The position numbers were made by a program, and so were the translations under genes. 64,000 bases of DNA from UBA7662 sp943369355. GTDB lineage: Bacteria; Bacteroidota; Bacteroidia; UBA7662. Below, one piece after another: positions 49,474-58,452 of the stretch. The first letter of the stretch is position 1. Each line of letters starts with the position of its first letter. The notes beneath the pieces were generated by a model. The model did not search any database. It was given only the letters and a program-made list of their open reading frames with translations, and was not told where the DNA came from. The DNA is taken from positions 62,001 through 126,000 of the forward strand of contig CALRMX020000003.1 of the NCBI GenBank assembly GCA_943369355.1, read 5' to 3'.

Positions 49474-51390
49474 TCAGCGAATCACCAAACGTTCGGTTTT
49501 TACCGCCTTGCCGTTGTTGATTACCAGCAAATACACCCCAGCTGTGGCTACCAAGTCCAACTCGTTTTCGCCTGCTGCGAGGGTACCGTATTGAAGCTCC
49601 CGGCCTTGCAAATCGCGCAGGCTGTAGCTGGCTGCGGCATCGTACGCAACCCGAATACGTCCTTCGGTAGGGTTCGGATAAATTTTCAGGGCCGACCAAT
49701 CCTGCTCGTCGAGGCCTACGCCCAAGGTATTGTCGCGGGTAATAAAGGTATTGCCCTTGAGGATGATGTTTTGTGGGTCTAGCGACATGGTGCCCACGGT
49801 GCCGCGTATGGCAAAGGTATTCACCAATTGCGCCGGGTCGAGCAATAGCGTATCGGAACGGCCGGGGAAGCTCACCCGCAGCGGAACTTTGATGCTAAAT
49901 CCTGTTGGATTAGCTGCTGAAGTGGTTTGGGTGAGACGTACATACAAGGTAGAATCTATCTGGTTCCAGCGTACGGTATAGCTGGGAAAACCTTCGCCGT
50001 ACACCCATTCGTTGAAGAAATCCTGCAGGCTGCTGCCGTGAGATTGCTCCATGATGGCACGGAACTCGTCGGTGGTGGCTACGTTATCGCCTTTGATGCG
50101 CAAAAATTCGTTGGAGCCGGCAAAAAAGGCCGAATCGCCCATCACATACCGTAACATATGCAATACCGCTGCTCCTTTTTTGTAGGTGAGGCTAGAACTA
50201 AATATACGGCCAACGCTGGCGCCTGCCGGCACATACACCGAGCCGGTGGTTGCTCCGCGGGCGCTGTTGTGGGTGGCGGTCATCCAGCTATCGGCAGTCG
50301 ACTGGCTGATGGTTTGGCGGTACAGGTATTCGAGATACGAGGCCCAGCCTTCGTTGAGCCAGATATCACTCCAGGTGGCGCAGGTAACCTTGTCGCCAAA
50401 CCACTGGTGCGCCAGTTCGTGCGAGGTGAGGTCTTGGCTAAAGCCGCCCATGGTGCTCATGGTTTGGTGCTCCATGCCGCCACCGAGGTTGGCTTGCATA
50501 TGGCCATACTTTTCGCGGTGGAACGGATACAAACCAAACATATCCGAAAACTCTTCCACCATCTTGGGGGTACGGTCGAGCCCGGTACGGTTGGCGGCTA
50601 AGGTGCCGTTGTAAATGAAGTGTTGGATGAATATGCTATCGCCATTCAGCTGCGCCGGCCTAGCCCAGTTCACGTATTCTTCGTAATCGGCTACGGCAAA
50701 GGCGATGAGGTAAAACGCCATCTTTTCGCGGGTTTTCCATTCGTAGCGCACCTTGTTGTTGGGCAACGTCACCACATTGGTCAGCAAACCCTGACTTCCT
50801 ACCTTGAGGCCGCTGTTGCAGGTGGCAAAAAACCAGCTCGAGTCTATTTTATCCCACAAATCTTGTTTGCAGGGCAACCAATCGGGACCACTAAACGGTT
50901 CGCTCAAGGTCCACGTTACGCCGTTGCTGCTGGTGATGCCGCTAAAAAAGCCCGAAGAAGAGGGTGTTCCGTTGTAAAAAACTTTACACGAAATGGCCTG
51001 TCCCTGCTGCATCACATCGGCGAGGGGCACCTGCACCACGTCGTTCACCCGGAGGTGGTTACGGCGCACTCCGTTGATGAGTACGCTGTCTACCGTCATG
51101 AAGCTGCGCAACTCGAACCAGAAGGTGTCGAGTGTGCTCGAAAGTATACGTGCATCAAAACGTACATGGCCACTCAGCGTGGTGCTGGTGTTGGATACGT
51201 TGAGGTCGATGTGGTAAAAGTGAATGTCGTATTGGTCGGCACCGCGGTTGGCAGTCACCCGCATCTGCGGCAAGCTGCGTTGAAAGGCCTGTACTTTGGC
51301 GTCGGAACATCCATTTTCGATATCGGCGAGCTGTGCGTGCGCCGAAAAGGTCAGGGCAAATACGCCCAAACTGAGTAAAAATAATTTCAT
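49474..51390 (-). CDS. Secreted M1-family aminopeptidase with T9SS sorting domain
   Basis: A 638-residue gluzincin. Signal peptide (LGVFALTFSAHAQ), N-terminal beta domain, then GGGMEHQT (303-310, GAMEN-like) and HELAHQW (324-330) with the third Zn ligand Glu347 in NEGWA. The last ~85 residues are a T9SS domain (LKIYPNPTEGRIRVAYD ... SLRDLQGRELQYGTL ... GVYLLVINNGKAVKTERL). A secreted nutritional peptidase. It follows the ABC exporter by 54 bp. Confidence 0.95.
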   Translation of the reverse strand: MKLFLLSLGVFALTFSAHAQLADIENGCSDAKVQAFQRSLPQMRVTANRGADQYDIHFYHIDLNVSNTSTTLSGHVRFDARILSSTLDTFWFELRSFMTVDSVLINGVRRNHLRVNDVVQVPLADVMQQGQAISCKVFYNGTPSSSGFFSGITSSNGVTWTLSEPFSGPDWLPCKQDLWDKIDSSWFFATCNSGLKVGSQGLLTNVVTLPNNKVRYEWKTREKMAFYLIAFAVADYEEYVNWARPAQLNGDSIFIQHFIYNGTLAANRTGLDRTPKMVEEFSDMFGLYPFHREKYGHMQANLGGGMEHQTMSTMGGFSQDLTSHELAHQWFGDKVTCATWSDIWLNEGWASYLEYLYRQTISQSTADSWMTATHNSARGATTGSVYVPAGASVGRIFSSSLTYKKGAAVLHMLRYVMGDSAFFAGSNEFLRIKGDNVATTDEFRAIMEQSHGSSLQDFFNEWVYGEGFPSYTVRWNQIDSTLYVRLTQTTSAANPTGFSIKVPLRVSFPGRSDTLLLDPAQLVNTFAIRGTVGTMSLDPQNIILKGNTFITRDNTLGVGLDEQDWSALKIYPNPTEGRIRVAYDAAASYSLRDLQGRELQYGTLAAGENELDLVATAGVYLLVINNGKAVKTERLVIR

Positions 51391-51444
51391 ATAGATCAGA
51401 ATCGCAGGGTAATTTACGGGAAAAGTCGCACAAACGTGTCAGCC

Positions 51445-53199
51445 TTACGTAAGCTCTTCGTGAAACTGCATCTCGTACAGCTTGCGGTAGAGCCCCTTTT
51501 TGCGTACCAATTCTTTGTGCGTACCCCGTTCGGCGATGGTACCCTTGTCGATCACCAAAATCTGGTCGGCCTCGCGGATGGTGCTCAGGCGGTGTGCAAT
51601 CAAAATAGCGGTACGCCCTTCGGTGAGCTTGGCGGTGGCCAGCTGCAGCAGGTGCTCGGTCTCGCTGTCGATGCTCGAGGTGGCCTCGTCGAGCACCAAA
51701 ATGGCCGGGTTGTACACCATGGCCCGTAAAAAGGCGATGAGCTGGCGCTGCCCTGCCGAGAGCGAATAGCCCCGCTCGTTTACCTGATAGTCGTACTGCC
51801 CGGGCAGCTTTTCGATAAAACTGCTGATGCCGGTATACTCGGCCATCGCCTTGATTTGGTCGAGGGTGATCTCGGGATTTTTCATGCTGATGTTTTCGGC
51901 TATGGTGCCCGAAAACAAAAACACATCCTGGAGGATGATGCCGATATGGCGGCGGAGCTGGTCGAGTGGGTACTCTCGGATGCTCACGCCGTCGAGCAGC
52001 ACCTCTCCTTTTTGGTAGTCGTAAAATCGGCCAAGCACATTGATGATCGACGATTTGCCGGCGCCGGTGCTGCCCACCAAGGCTAACTTTTCCCCGGCGG
52101 CGAGGGTGAAGCTGATGTCGCGGAGCACGTAGTTGTCGTCGTCGTAGGCAAACCACACCCCTGCCATGTCTATACGGCCTACCACCTGCTCGGGGCGGTA
52201 GCTGCCGGTGTCGGGGAGCGACTCGTCGGTATCGAGCAGTTTAAACACCCTTTCGCTGGCCACCATGCCCATCTGCAGGGAGTTGAACTTATCGGCCAGC
52301 AAACGGATGGGCCTGAAAAATTGGTTTACGTACAGGATGAAGGCAATCAAGGTGCCCGCGGTGAGCTCGTCGCGCAGGGCGCCATGTGCGCCCCACCACA
52401 CCAGCAGGCCCAGCGAGACGGCGGTGATGATGTCTACCACCGGGAAAAACACCGAATAGTAAAAAATGCTCTTCAAATTGGCTTCGTTGTGGGCGCCGTT
52501 GATCTCCCTGAACTTCTTGGCTTCCTCTTCTTCGCGGTTGAAAAGCTGCACCACCGTCATGCCGGTGATGTGCTCCTGCACAAAGGCATTCAGCCGCGCT
52601 ACCTGCACGCGCACCTCCTGAAACGAGCTCTTCACCTTTTCTTTGAACAGCCAGGTGCTGTACAGCAACAAAGGCAGCACACTCAAGCTGATGAGGGTGA
52701 GCTTCCAGTCGGTAAGCAACATCACCACCAACAGTGTCACCAGCTGCAATACATCGCCGACGATGGTCAACAAACCCTGCGAAAACACCTCTGAGATGGT
52801 CTCCACATCGCTCACCGTGCGGGTGGTGAGGGTGCCTATGGGCGTGCGGTCGAAAAACTTCAAGCGCATCTTGGCGAGGTGGTCGAACAGCCGCTGCCGC
52901 AGGTCGCGCACGGCGGCTTGCCCCAGCCAGGTGCTGGCATAACTAAAGGCATAGCGGAAGATGCTCTCCAGCACCAGGGTGAGCACCATGATGGCCGTGA
53001 GTGTCAACAAACCGTCGTAGTCGCCATTGGCGATGGGGTGGTCGACCGTATACTGGATCAGCCACGGCCGCAGCGGCGCAAGCAGCGACAGCAAGATGAC
53101 CAGCACCACCGTGAGCCAGAATACCTTTTTGTAGGGACTCACCAGCGACAAGATCCGCCGCAGTATGGCCCAATCGAATACGTCGCCGAGCTTACTCAT
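51445..53199 (-). CDS. ABC exporter, MsbA/LmrA type (TMD-NBD fusion)
   Basis: A 584-residue half-transporter. Six membrane segments (about 25-320) precede the nucleotide-binding domain with Walker A GSTGAGKSS, signature YSLSAGQRQLIAFLRAM and Walker B ILVLDEATSSID, plus the H-loop IAHRLSTI. Likely exports lipids or drugs as a dimer. I start at ATG 53199, overlapping the truA stop by 8 bases; a start 13 codons earlier is inside truA. Confidence 0.93.
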   Translation of the reverse strand: MSKLGDVFDWAILRRILSLVSPYKKVFWLTVVLVILLSLLAPLRPWLIQYTVDHPIANGDYDGLLTLTAIMVLTLVLESIFRYAFSYASTWLGQAAVRDLRQRLFDHLAKMRLKFFDRTPIGTLTTRTVSDVETISEVFSQGLLTIVGDVLQLVTLLVVMLLTDWKLTLISLSVLPLLLYSTWLFKEKVKSSFQEVRVQVARLNAFVQEHITGMTVVQLFNREEEEAKKFREINGAHNEANLKSIFYYSVFFPVVDIITAVSLGLLVWWGAHGALRDELTAGTLIAFILYVNQFFRPIRLLADKFNSLQMGMVASERVFKLLDTDESLPDTGSYRPEQVVGRIDMAGVWFAYDDDNYVLRDISFTLAAGEKLALVGSTGAGKSSIINVLGRFYDYQKGEVLLDGVSIREYPLDQLRRHIGIILQDVFLFSGTIAENISMKNPEITLDQIKAMAEYTGISSFIEKLPGQYDYQVNERGYSLSAGQRQLIAFLRAMVYNPAILVLDEATSSIDSETEHLLQLATAKLTEGRTAILIAHRLSTIREADQILVIDKGTIAERGTHKELVRKKGLYRKLYEMQFHEELT

Positions 53200-53953
53200 G
53201 CTGCACCTCCCCAAATACCCAGTCGGGATAACGTACATCGGTGAGGTACAGCCCGCAAGCGGGGGCCGACATGCCGGCGTCGCTGCGGCTTTTGGAGTTC
53301 ATGAGCGCGTGTAGCGACTCAGGGGTACGGCGACCTTTGCCCACCTCGAGCAGGGTGCCCACGACGGCACGCACCATATTGCGCAAAAAACGGTTGGCGC
53401 TGATGTGAAACACCAACCGGTGGCCATCCACCTCAAAGCGGGCTTCGCTAAGCTCACACAGCGTAGTTTTTACCTGGGTATGTGAGCGCGAGAACACCGC
53501 AAAGTCGCGGTAGTTGAGCAGCAAGGTCGCGGCCTGCTGCATGGCCTCCAGGTCGAGGGGATAAAAAACGTAACACGAGCGTCCTTCTAGGAAGGGGTCC
53601 TTGCGGGTATGGAGGTGGTATTCGTACGAGCGCGACAGGGCCGTAAAGCGGGCGTGGGCGTCGTCGGGTACGGTAAAAAGCCGGTTCACCACAATGTCGT
53701 GCGGCAGGTAGTGGTTGAGCCGAAAAAGCAGGTCGTCGGGCACGGCTTCCTCAAAATCGAAATGTGCGTAGCTACGCAAGGCATGTACGCCGGTATCGGT
53801 ACGCCCTTGGCCGGTGAGCCATACGCTGCTCTTCAGCAGCTTGCTCATCCGCGCTTCGAGCACTTCCTGCACCGACAGGGCATTGGGTTGCCGTTGCCAA
53901 CCGTGGTAGGCCGTGCCGTCGTAACTCAGCTCCAAAAAGTAGCGTCGCGACAA
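53192..53953 (-). CDS. truA: tRNA pseudouridine synthase A
   Basis: A 253-residue enzyme modifying positions 38-40 of the tRNA anticodon arm. The catalytic Asp lies in TGQGRTDTGVHALRSYAHF, and the N-terminus YFLELSYDGTAYHGWQRQPN is canonical. Length is typical. It sits 4 bp after the thiolase and overlaps the ABC gene, forming a compact minus-strand run. Confidence 0.97.
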   Translation of the reverse strand: MSRRYFLELSYDGTAYHGWQRQPNALSVQEVLEARMSKLLKSSVWLTGQGRTDTGVHALRSYAHFDFEEAVPDDLLFRLNHYLPHDIVVNRLFTVPDDAHARFTALSRSYEYHLHTRKDPFLEGRSCYVFYPLDLEAMQQAATLLLNYRDFAVFSRSHTQVKTTLCELSEARFEVDGHRLVFHISANRFLRNMVRAVVGTLLEVGKGRRTPESLHALMNSKSRSDAGMSAPACGLYLTDVRYPDWVFGEVQHE

Positions 53954-53957
53954 AGCT

Positions 53958-55151
53958 TTATATTTTTTCGTAGATCACTGCAGCACCCTGCCCTACGCCT
54001 ATGCACATGGTTGCCAGTCCGTAGCGCGCTCCTTCGCGGCGCTGCAGTTCGTGGATGAGTGTAGCCGATATGCGGGCGCCCGAGCAGCCCAGCGGATGCC
54101 CCAAAGCAATGGCGCCGCCGTTTACGTTTACCTTTTGCGGGTCGAGCCCCAGCTCGTGTATGCAGGCGAGGGCCTGACTAGCAAAGGCCTCGTTGAGTTC
54201 TACAAGGTCGAGCTCGTGCAGCTGCAAACCTGCCCGCTCGAGGGCTTTGCGGGTGGCCGGCACCGGACCAATGCCCATCACAGCGGGATCAACGCCGGCC
54301 ACGGCATGACTCACCACGCGGGCAATGGGTTGAAGCTGGTACTTTTTTACCGCCGCCTCGCTGGCCAGCAGCAAACAGGCAGCGCCGTCGTTGATGCCCG
54401 AACTGTTACCGGCAGTAACGCTACCCTCCTTTTTGAAGGCGGGCTTGAGTTCGGCCAGCTTGTCGAGGGGCGACAAACGTGGGTGTTCGTCTATTTCAAA
54501 AAGCACGGTCTCTTTGCCCTTCTTCACCGGCACGGCAACCCGTTCGGCAGCGAAACGCCCCGCCTTTTCGGCCTCGAGATATCGCAGCTGCGAGCTGAGC
54601 GCAAAGGCATCCTGGGCTTCGCGGGAGATGTTCCAGCGTTCTGCCACGTTTTCGGCGGTTTCGCCCATGCTGTACGGATGATACAAGGCCGCCAGCTGCT
54701 TGTTCACGAAGCGCCAGCCGATGGTGGTATCGTACATTTCGGGGGTACGCCCCCAGGCTGTTTCGCTTTTGGCGAGCACGAAGGGCGCGCGGGTCATGTT
54801 TTCTACGCCACCAGCCAGGTAGATGTCGCCATCGCCAGCCTGTATGGCCCGGCTGGCGTCCATCACAGCCTGCAAGCCCGAAGCGCACAAGCGGTTTACT
54901 GTTACGCCGCCGATGTGTGTGGGCAAACCGGCCAGCAGCAGCGCCATGCGGGCTACATCGCGATTGTCTTCGCCGGCTTGGTTGGCGGCACCAAAAATCA
55001 CGTCTTCGATGGCCTCCACGGGCACTGCCGGGTTACGCGCGATGATGGCGCGGATAACGTGTGCCGCCAAGTCGTCGGGGCGCACGCCCGCTAAGCTGCC
55101 GCCAAATTTGCCGATGGGTGTACGCAATGCGTCGATGACATAAACCTGCAT
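53958..55151 (-). CDS. Acetyl-CoA acyltransferase (thiolase, PcaF/FadA-like)
   Basis: A 397-residue degradative thiolase. The nucleophile Cys is in VNRLCASGLQAVMDAS; GGVENMTRAPF, NGGAIALGHPLGCSGAR and the second active-site Cys in TMCIGVGQGAA follow. The start VYVIDALRTPIGKFGGSLAG resembles 3-oxoadipyl-CoA thiolases, but a general beta-oxidation role is equally possible. I start at the internal ATG because an 18-codon extension is not thiolase-like. Confidence 0.93.
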   Translation of the reverse strand: MQVYVIDALRTPIGKFGGSLAGVRPDDLAAHVIRAIIARNPAVPVEAIEDVIFGAANQAGEDNRDVARMALLLAGLPTHIGGVTVNRLCASGLQAVMDASRAIQAGDGDIYLAGGVENMTRAPFVLAKSETAWGRTPEMYDTTIGWRFVNKQLAALYHPYSMGETAENVAERWNISREAQDAFALSSQLRYLEAEKAGRFAAERVAVPVKKGKETVLFEIDEHPRLSPLDKLAELKPAFKKEGSVTAGNSSGINDGAACLLLASEAAVKKYQLQPIARVVSHAVAGVDPAVMGIGPVPATRKALERAGLQLHELDLVELNEAFASQALACIHELGLDPQKVNVNGGAIALGHPLGCSGARISATLIHELQRREGARYGLATMCIGVGQGAAVIYEKI

Positions 55152-55289
55152 GGGGTAAAAATTTGAGGCAAAGGTAAGCAGAATGCGCGGGCTTTTGCCG
55201 GGCATAAGCAGCTAAACCGACCGAATAAAAACTAATGGCCGACGGGAATGTTTGCTTTTAGAGGTGCACAAAACCTTTATTTTTACTGC

Positions 55290-55778
55290 ATGATTCAACG
55301 CATTCAATCGCTCTACCTGCTGCTGGCCTCTGCAGCCCTTTCGCTCATGGCGCTAACGCCGCTGGTGACCTTTACCAACGAGCTCGGCGAAAAAAGAGAA
55401 CAACTGCTGTTTACACTCTACCGCATCGACTACCAACAGCTTGAGCCGGTAAGCCTGAGCGCCAGTCAGGACAATAAGGCGCTGGCCTTCCTCGCCTACG
55501 GCATTGCCCTCATTCAACTGATCAACATCTTCCTGTACAACAACCGTCCCCTGCAAATACGGCTGGCCCGCATGGGCATGCTGCTGAGCGCCGCGCTGCT
55601 GTTTTCGATTGTGGTAACGGCCTACCGCGCCGGACAAACCTTGCAGGCCTCGGAGATGGACTACCAGCCCGGCTGGACGTTTTTCCTACCGCTCGTGGCC
55701 TTGGTGCTGTATTTCCTCGCCTGGCGCGCCATCCGCAAAGACGATGCGCTGGTGAAATCGGTCGACCGCATCCGCTAA
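55290..55778 (+). CDS. DUF4293 membrane protein
   Basis: A 162-residue Bacteroidota-specific membrane protein: MIQRIQSLYLLLASAALSLM starts the first of four segments, with a periplasmic loop before AYGIALIQLINIFLYNNRPL and a last segment near FFLPLVALVLYFLAWRAI. The function is unknown. The start is the ATG giving MIQRIQS, the usual beginning of the family. It is divergent from the thiolase gene. Confidence 0.9.
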   Translation: MIQRIQSLYLLLASAALSLMALTPLVTFTNELGEKREQLLFTLYRIDYQQLEPVSLSASQDNKALAFLAYGIALIQLINIFLYNNRPLQIRLARMGMLLSAALLFSIVVTAYRAGQTLQASEMDYQPGWTFFLPLVALVLYFLAWRAIRKDDALVKSVDRIR

Positions 55779-55792
55779 CCAAGGGCCAAAGC

Positions 55793-56218
55793 ATGAGCTG
55801 GACCTGCCCGCGTTGCGACAAAAGCTTTCAAAAAGAAAACCAGGGGCATATCTGTGCGGTGGTGGAGCTCGACCAACTTTTTCAGGGAAAGGAGCCGCAC
55901 ATCCGGCCGCTGTTCGAGGCATTAATCGAAAAAGCAGCGGTGTTGGGCGAATTCCGCATCACCACCAGCCCCAAGTCGATCACGCTCTACAGTCCTGCCG
56001 ACAAAGCCTTTTGGGTGCTCGAACCCAAAAAGAAGTGGCTCGATGGTTTCTTTTTGCTCGACCGTGCGGTGAACGAATTCCCCATTTACCGCATCGCACA
56101 GCCTTCGCGCAACCGGTACGCGCACTTTGTACGCTTCACCGAGGCCGCCGAGCTCGACCGCTTTGTGCTGGGCCTGCTGCAGGAAGCCTACGCCTTAAGT
56201 CAGCAGCGAAAAGGCTAA
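55793..56218 (+). CDS. DUF5655 protein with N-terminal zinc ribbon
   Basis: A 141-residue cytosolic protein. WTCPRCDKSFQKENQGHICA forms a CxxC...HxC zinc site, and the following LFEALIEKAAVLGEF and SPKSITLYSP / FWVLEPKKKWLDGFFLLDR fit DUF5655. Activity unknown; DUF5655 domains are found as nucleic-acid-interaction modules, which is only a weak hint here. It lies 14 bp after the DUF4293 gene. Confidence 0.8.
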   Translation: MSWTCPRCDKSFQKENQGHICAVVELDQLFQGKEPHIRPLFEALIEKAAVLGEFRITTSPKSITLYSPADKAFWVLEPKKKWLDGFFLLDRAVNEFPIYRIAQPSRNRYAHFVRFTEAAELDRFVLGLLQEAYALSQQRKG

Positions 56219-56289
56219 CGATTCTTGGTGCCTCGCTGTGCTTTTGGGTAGATTATGGCTACCTTTGCAGCCGCTTTAGCGAACACATT

Positions 56290-56832
56290 ATGGCACATCA
56301 GCGTTTTAATCCTTGGCACCACGTGGCTGTGGGCAACCACGAACCCGGCTTTGTAAACGGCATCATCGAAATTCCCAAAGGCAGTCGCGCCAAGTACGAG
56401 CTCGACAAAGACAGCGGCTTGCTCCGCCTCGACCGGGTGTTGTACTCGTCGGTGTATTACCCGGCCAATTACGGCTTTATTCCGCAATCTTATTGCGACG
56501 ACCACGACCCGCTCGATATCCTCATCCTGTCGCAGATCGACGTGGAGCCCTTGTGTATCGTACCCGCCAAAATCATTGGCGTGATGCGGATGTTAGACCA
56601 AGGCGAAGCCGACGATAAGCTCATCGCCGTGGCTGCGGGCGACCCCAGCGTCAACCACTTCAACGACATCAGCGAGTTGCCCATTCACTTCATCAGTGAG
56701 ATGCGTAGCTTTTTCGAGGACTACAAGAAGCTCGAAAACAAGATGGTGGTGGTAGAAGATTTTCTGGGCCGCGACCTTGCCGTAGGCATCCTCAACGACG
56801 CCCTGAAGCTGTATCAGGAAAAAATTGCCTGA
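56290..56832 (+). CDS. ppa: Inorganic pyrophosphatase (family I)
   Basis: A 180-residue soluble pyrophosphatase. Active-site stretches IIEIPKGSRAKYELDKDSGL, YPANYGFIPQSYCDDHDPLD (Asp cluster) and MRMLDQGEADDKLIAV are intact. I start at the ATG giving MAHQRFNPW; upstream in-frame sequence belongs to the previous gene's other frame. Removes pyrophosphate from biosynthesis. It meets the MarR gene stop-to-stop with no gap. Confidence 0.96.
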   Translation: MAHQRFNPWHHVAVGNHEPGFVNGIIEIPKGSRAKYELDKDSGLLRLDRVLYSSVYYPANYGFIPQSYCDDHDPLDILILSQIDVEPLCIVPAKIIGVMRMLDQGEADDKLIAVAAGDPSVNHFNDISELPIHFISEMRSFFEDYKKLENKMVVVEDFLGRDLAVGILNDALKLYQEKIA

Positions 56833-57492
56833 TTAGTTTTCGCTCAGCAAACCCAGCTGCGCATTGTAGTTGCGGGTGTGGAAACGGTCGAGTTTGTCGA
56901 GTAAGCGCACCAGCTCCTGGCGTTCGTCGTCGGGCAAATCGGCCAGCACATCGGGTATTTCGGTGAGGCGGCGGTAGGTAGCGAAGAGCTGCATGCGGCC
57001 CGCCTCCGTTATTGAGAGAAGTTTTTCGCGTTTATCGCTTTTGTTCACCGTTTCGGTGATCCAACCTTGGTTCACCATGCGTCGCAGCATGTCCATGCCG
57101 GTGGTGAGTTCTTGCAGTTGATCGAGTATGATGCTTTTTTTGGTGCGCTTACCGCGGGCATCGATGGCGGCCAATAAGCCAAACTCGTCGCTATTGCTGT
57201 AGCCCAGCTCCTGAAACATTTGTTTCGAATAAAAACGCACAAAACGCGTCATCCGGCCAATGAGGTAGCCTGCTTGTGCCGTGTGAAAAGCATGGCCAAA
57301 AGCTTCGCTTTTTTCACTGAAGTAAGGCTGAGGAATGTTTTCTACGGCCGCTACCGCATCGCTGCGGCGCCCCCGCTCAAGCAGCCAAACGGCAAAATGC
57401 TCGAGTGCCTCCGAGCCCGTTTCCTGCATAAACTGCTCCCAGGAGTTGATCAACGGGAGGTAGCTCACCGCACTTTTTCGTTTCGCCGACAT
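56833..57492 (-). CDS. MarR-family winged-helix regulator
   Basis: A 219-residue regulator, longer than the usual 140-160. The winged-helix core lies in about 80-205: ELGYSNSDEFGLLAAIDARG, LQELTTGMDMLRRMVNQGWI and the wing VNKSDKREKLLSITEAG. The N-terminal 70 residues are helical and unassigned. The ligand and targets are unknown; no adjacent transporter shares a divergent promoter with it. Confidence 0.85.
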   Translation of the reverse strand: MSAKRKSAVSYLPLINSWEQFMQETGSEALEHFAVWLLERGRRSDAVAAVENIPQPYFSEKSEAFGHAFHTAQAGYLIGRMTRFVRFYSKQMFQELGYSNSDEFGLLAAIDARGKRTKKSIILDQLQELTTGMDMLRRMVNQGWITETVNKSDKREKLLSITEAGRMQLFATYRRLTEIPDVLADLPDDERQELVRLLDKLDRFHTRNYNAQLGLLSEN

Positions 57493-57750
57493 ACCCTATA
57501 AACATACGGCAACGGTTAATTTGTTTTGAATAATGCCCTGTTTTTTAAAGAAATCGCAACGAGAATGTTATCGAGCCGCCCTGCGCGCCGTAAATCTGCT
57601 GGCCTGTGCCCGTGTTACTACGTAGGGTTGCAGACGTGAAGAAACGATTTGCGGCTTAGGCTTCACCACCCTACGTCTATTAGCATAGGCGATCATTGGG
57701 CTTAGGTGCAGTTTAGCGCGTAAACTAAAAAAGTATCGAACAAACGGATA
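57493..57750. other. Intergenic region with a long imperfect hairpin
   Basis: ACGTAGGG (57620-57627) pairs with CCCTACGT (57669-57676), and GTGAAG (57636-57641) with CTTCAC (57661-57666), leaving an internal bulge and a 19-base loop. It lacks a T tail and may be a structural RNA element or an old repeat. No ORF found. Confidence 0.4.
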
Positions 57751-58317
57751 CTACCTTTTACTCCTCTTCTCTTCAGGTATGTTCACAATGCCACTACCAT
57801 CTACCAGCCAGATCCCATTTTCAAAAACGACTTTAACCATTATCTTGTATTCTGTCCATGCTTTCCCCCTCACCTCCACATATTTGATTTTTTCACCTTG
57901 TTCTTCTACCCTGTCAAGAACAAAGGCATCATCAAAGTCTTGGGCATCCAAAATAGGGTCAATTCCAAGGCCGTACTCAGGGTCAATTTTTAGAGCCTCT
58001 TCGAGCATATAATTAACTTCATTTTTGAAGTTTTGCGTAGTCCATTGATTAGAATTCAGCCACTCGTCGATACCCATCGCTTTATTCATCTTATTGGCAT
58101 TATCAACATACGCATGAATAAATCGCAAGGCAACTTCTTCTGGTGAGTACATCTCCTTGCCGCTAATTGGGCTTTCTGAGCCCGCCGAATCTTGCGTTTC
58201 CACATGTCCGGGATGTATTTTTCCATCGTTGACCGAAGCTTCCTTCGATATCGTATTCGAATTCTGTTCGCAGGAAACAAGTAAAATCAATGCGCAGGCA
58301 AAAAAGAAAAGTTTCAT
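57751..58317 (-). CDS. Hypothetical lipoprotein (DUF3828-like)
   Basis: A 188-residue predicted lipoprotein: leader MKLFFFACALILLVSCEQNS, lipobox Cys16. The mature domain has EVALRFIHAYVDNANKMN and ALKIDPEYGLGIDPILDAQD, which vaguely resembles DUF3828, followed by VVFENGIWLVDGSGIVNIP. Function unknown. I start at the signal-peptide ATG; the longer frame adds non-signal residues. Confidence 0.75.
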   Translation of the reverse strand: MKLFFFACALILLVSCEQNSNTISKEASVNDGKIHPGHVETQDSAGSESPISGKEMYSPEEVALRFIHAYVDNANKMNKAMGIDEWLNSNQWTTQNFKNEVNYMLEEALKIDPEYGLGIDPILDAQDFDDAFVLDRVEEQGEKIKYVEVRGKAWTEYKIMVKVVFENGIWLVDGSGIVNIPEEKRSKR

Positions 58318-58452
58318 GCATTCTCTCAATTTAAAGAAGTACAAAAGGAGTTGATAACGAAATCGTTTCGAGGTAAATAGTGATAGGCCAATACTCAGCG
58401 CAGATGATTCTTTGCAGATTACCCGATGTTCCCAACAAGCCAACACGACCAA

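Noticed and set aside
54051..55094. 347-codon plus-strand ORF
   Set aside because: Antisense to the thiolase gene, whose catalytic motifs are all intact.
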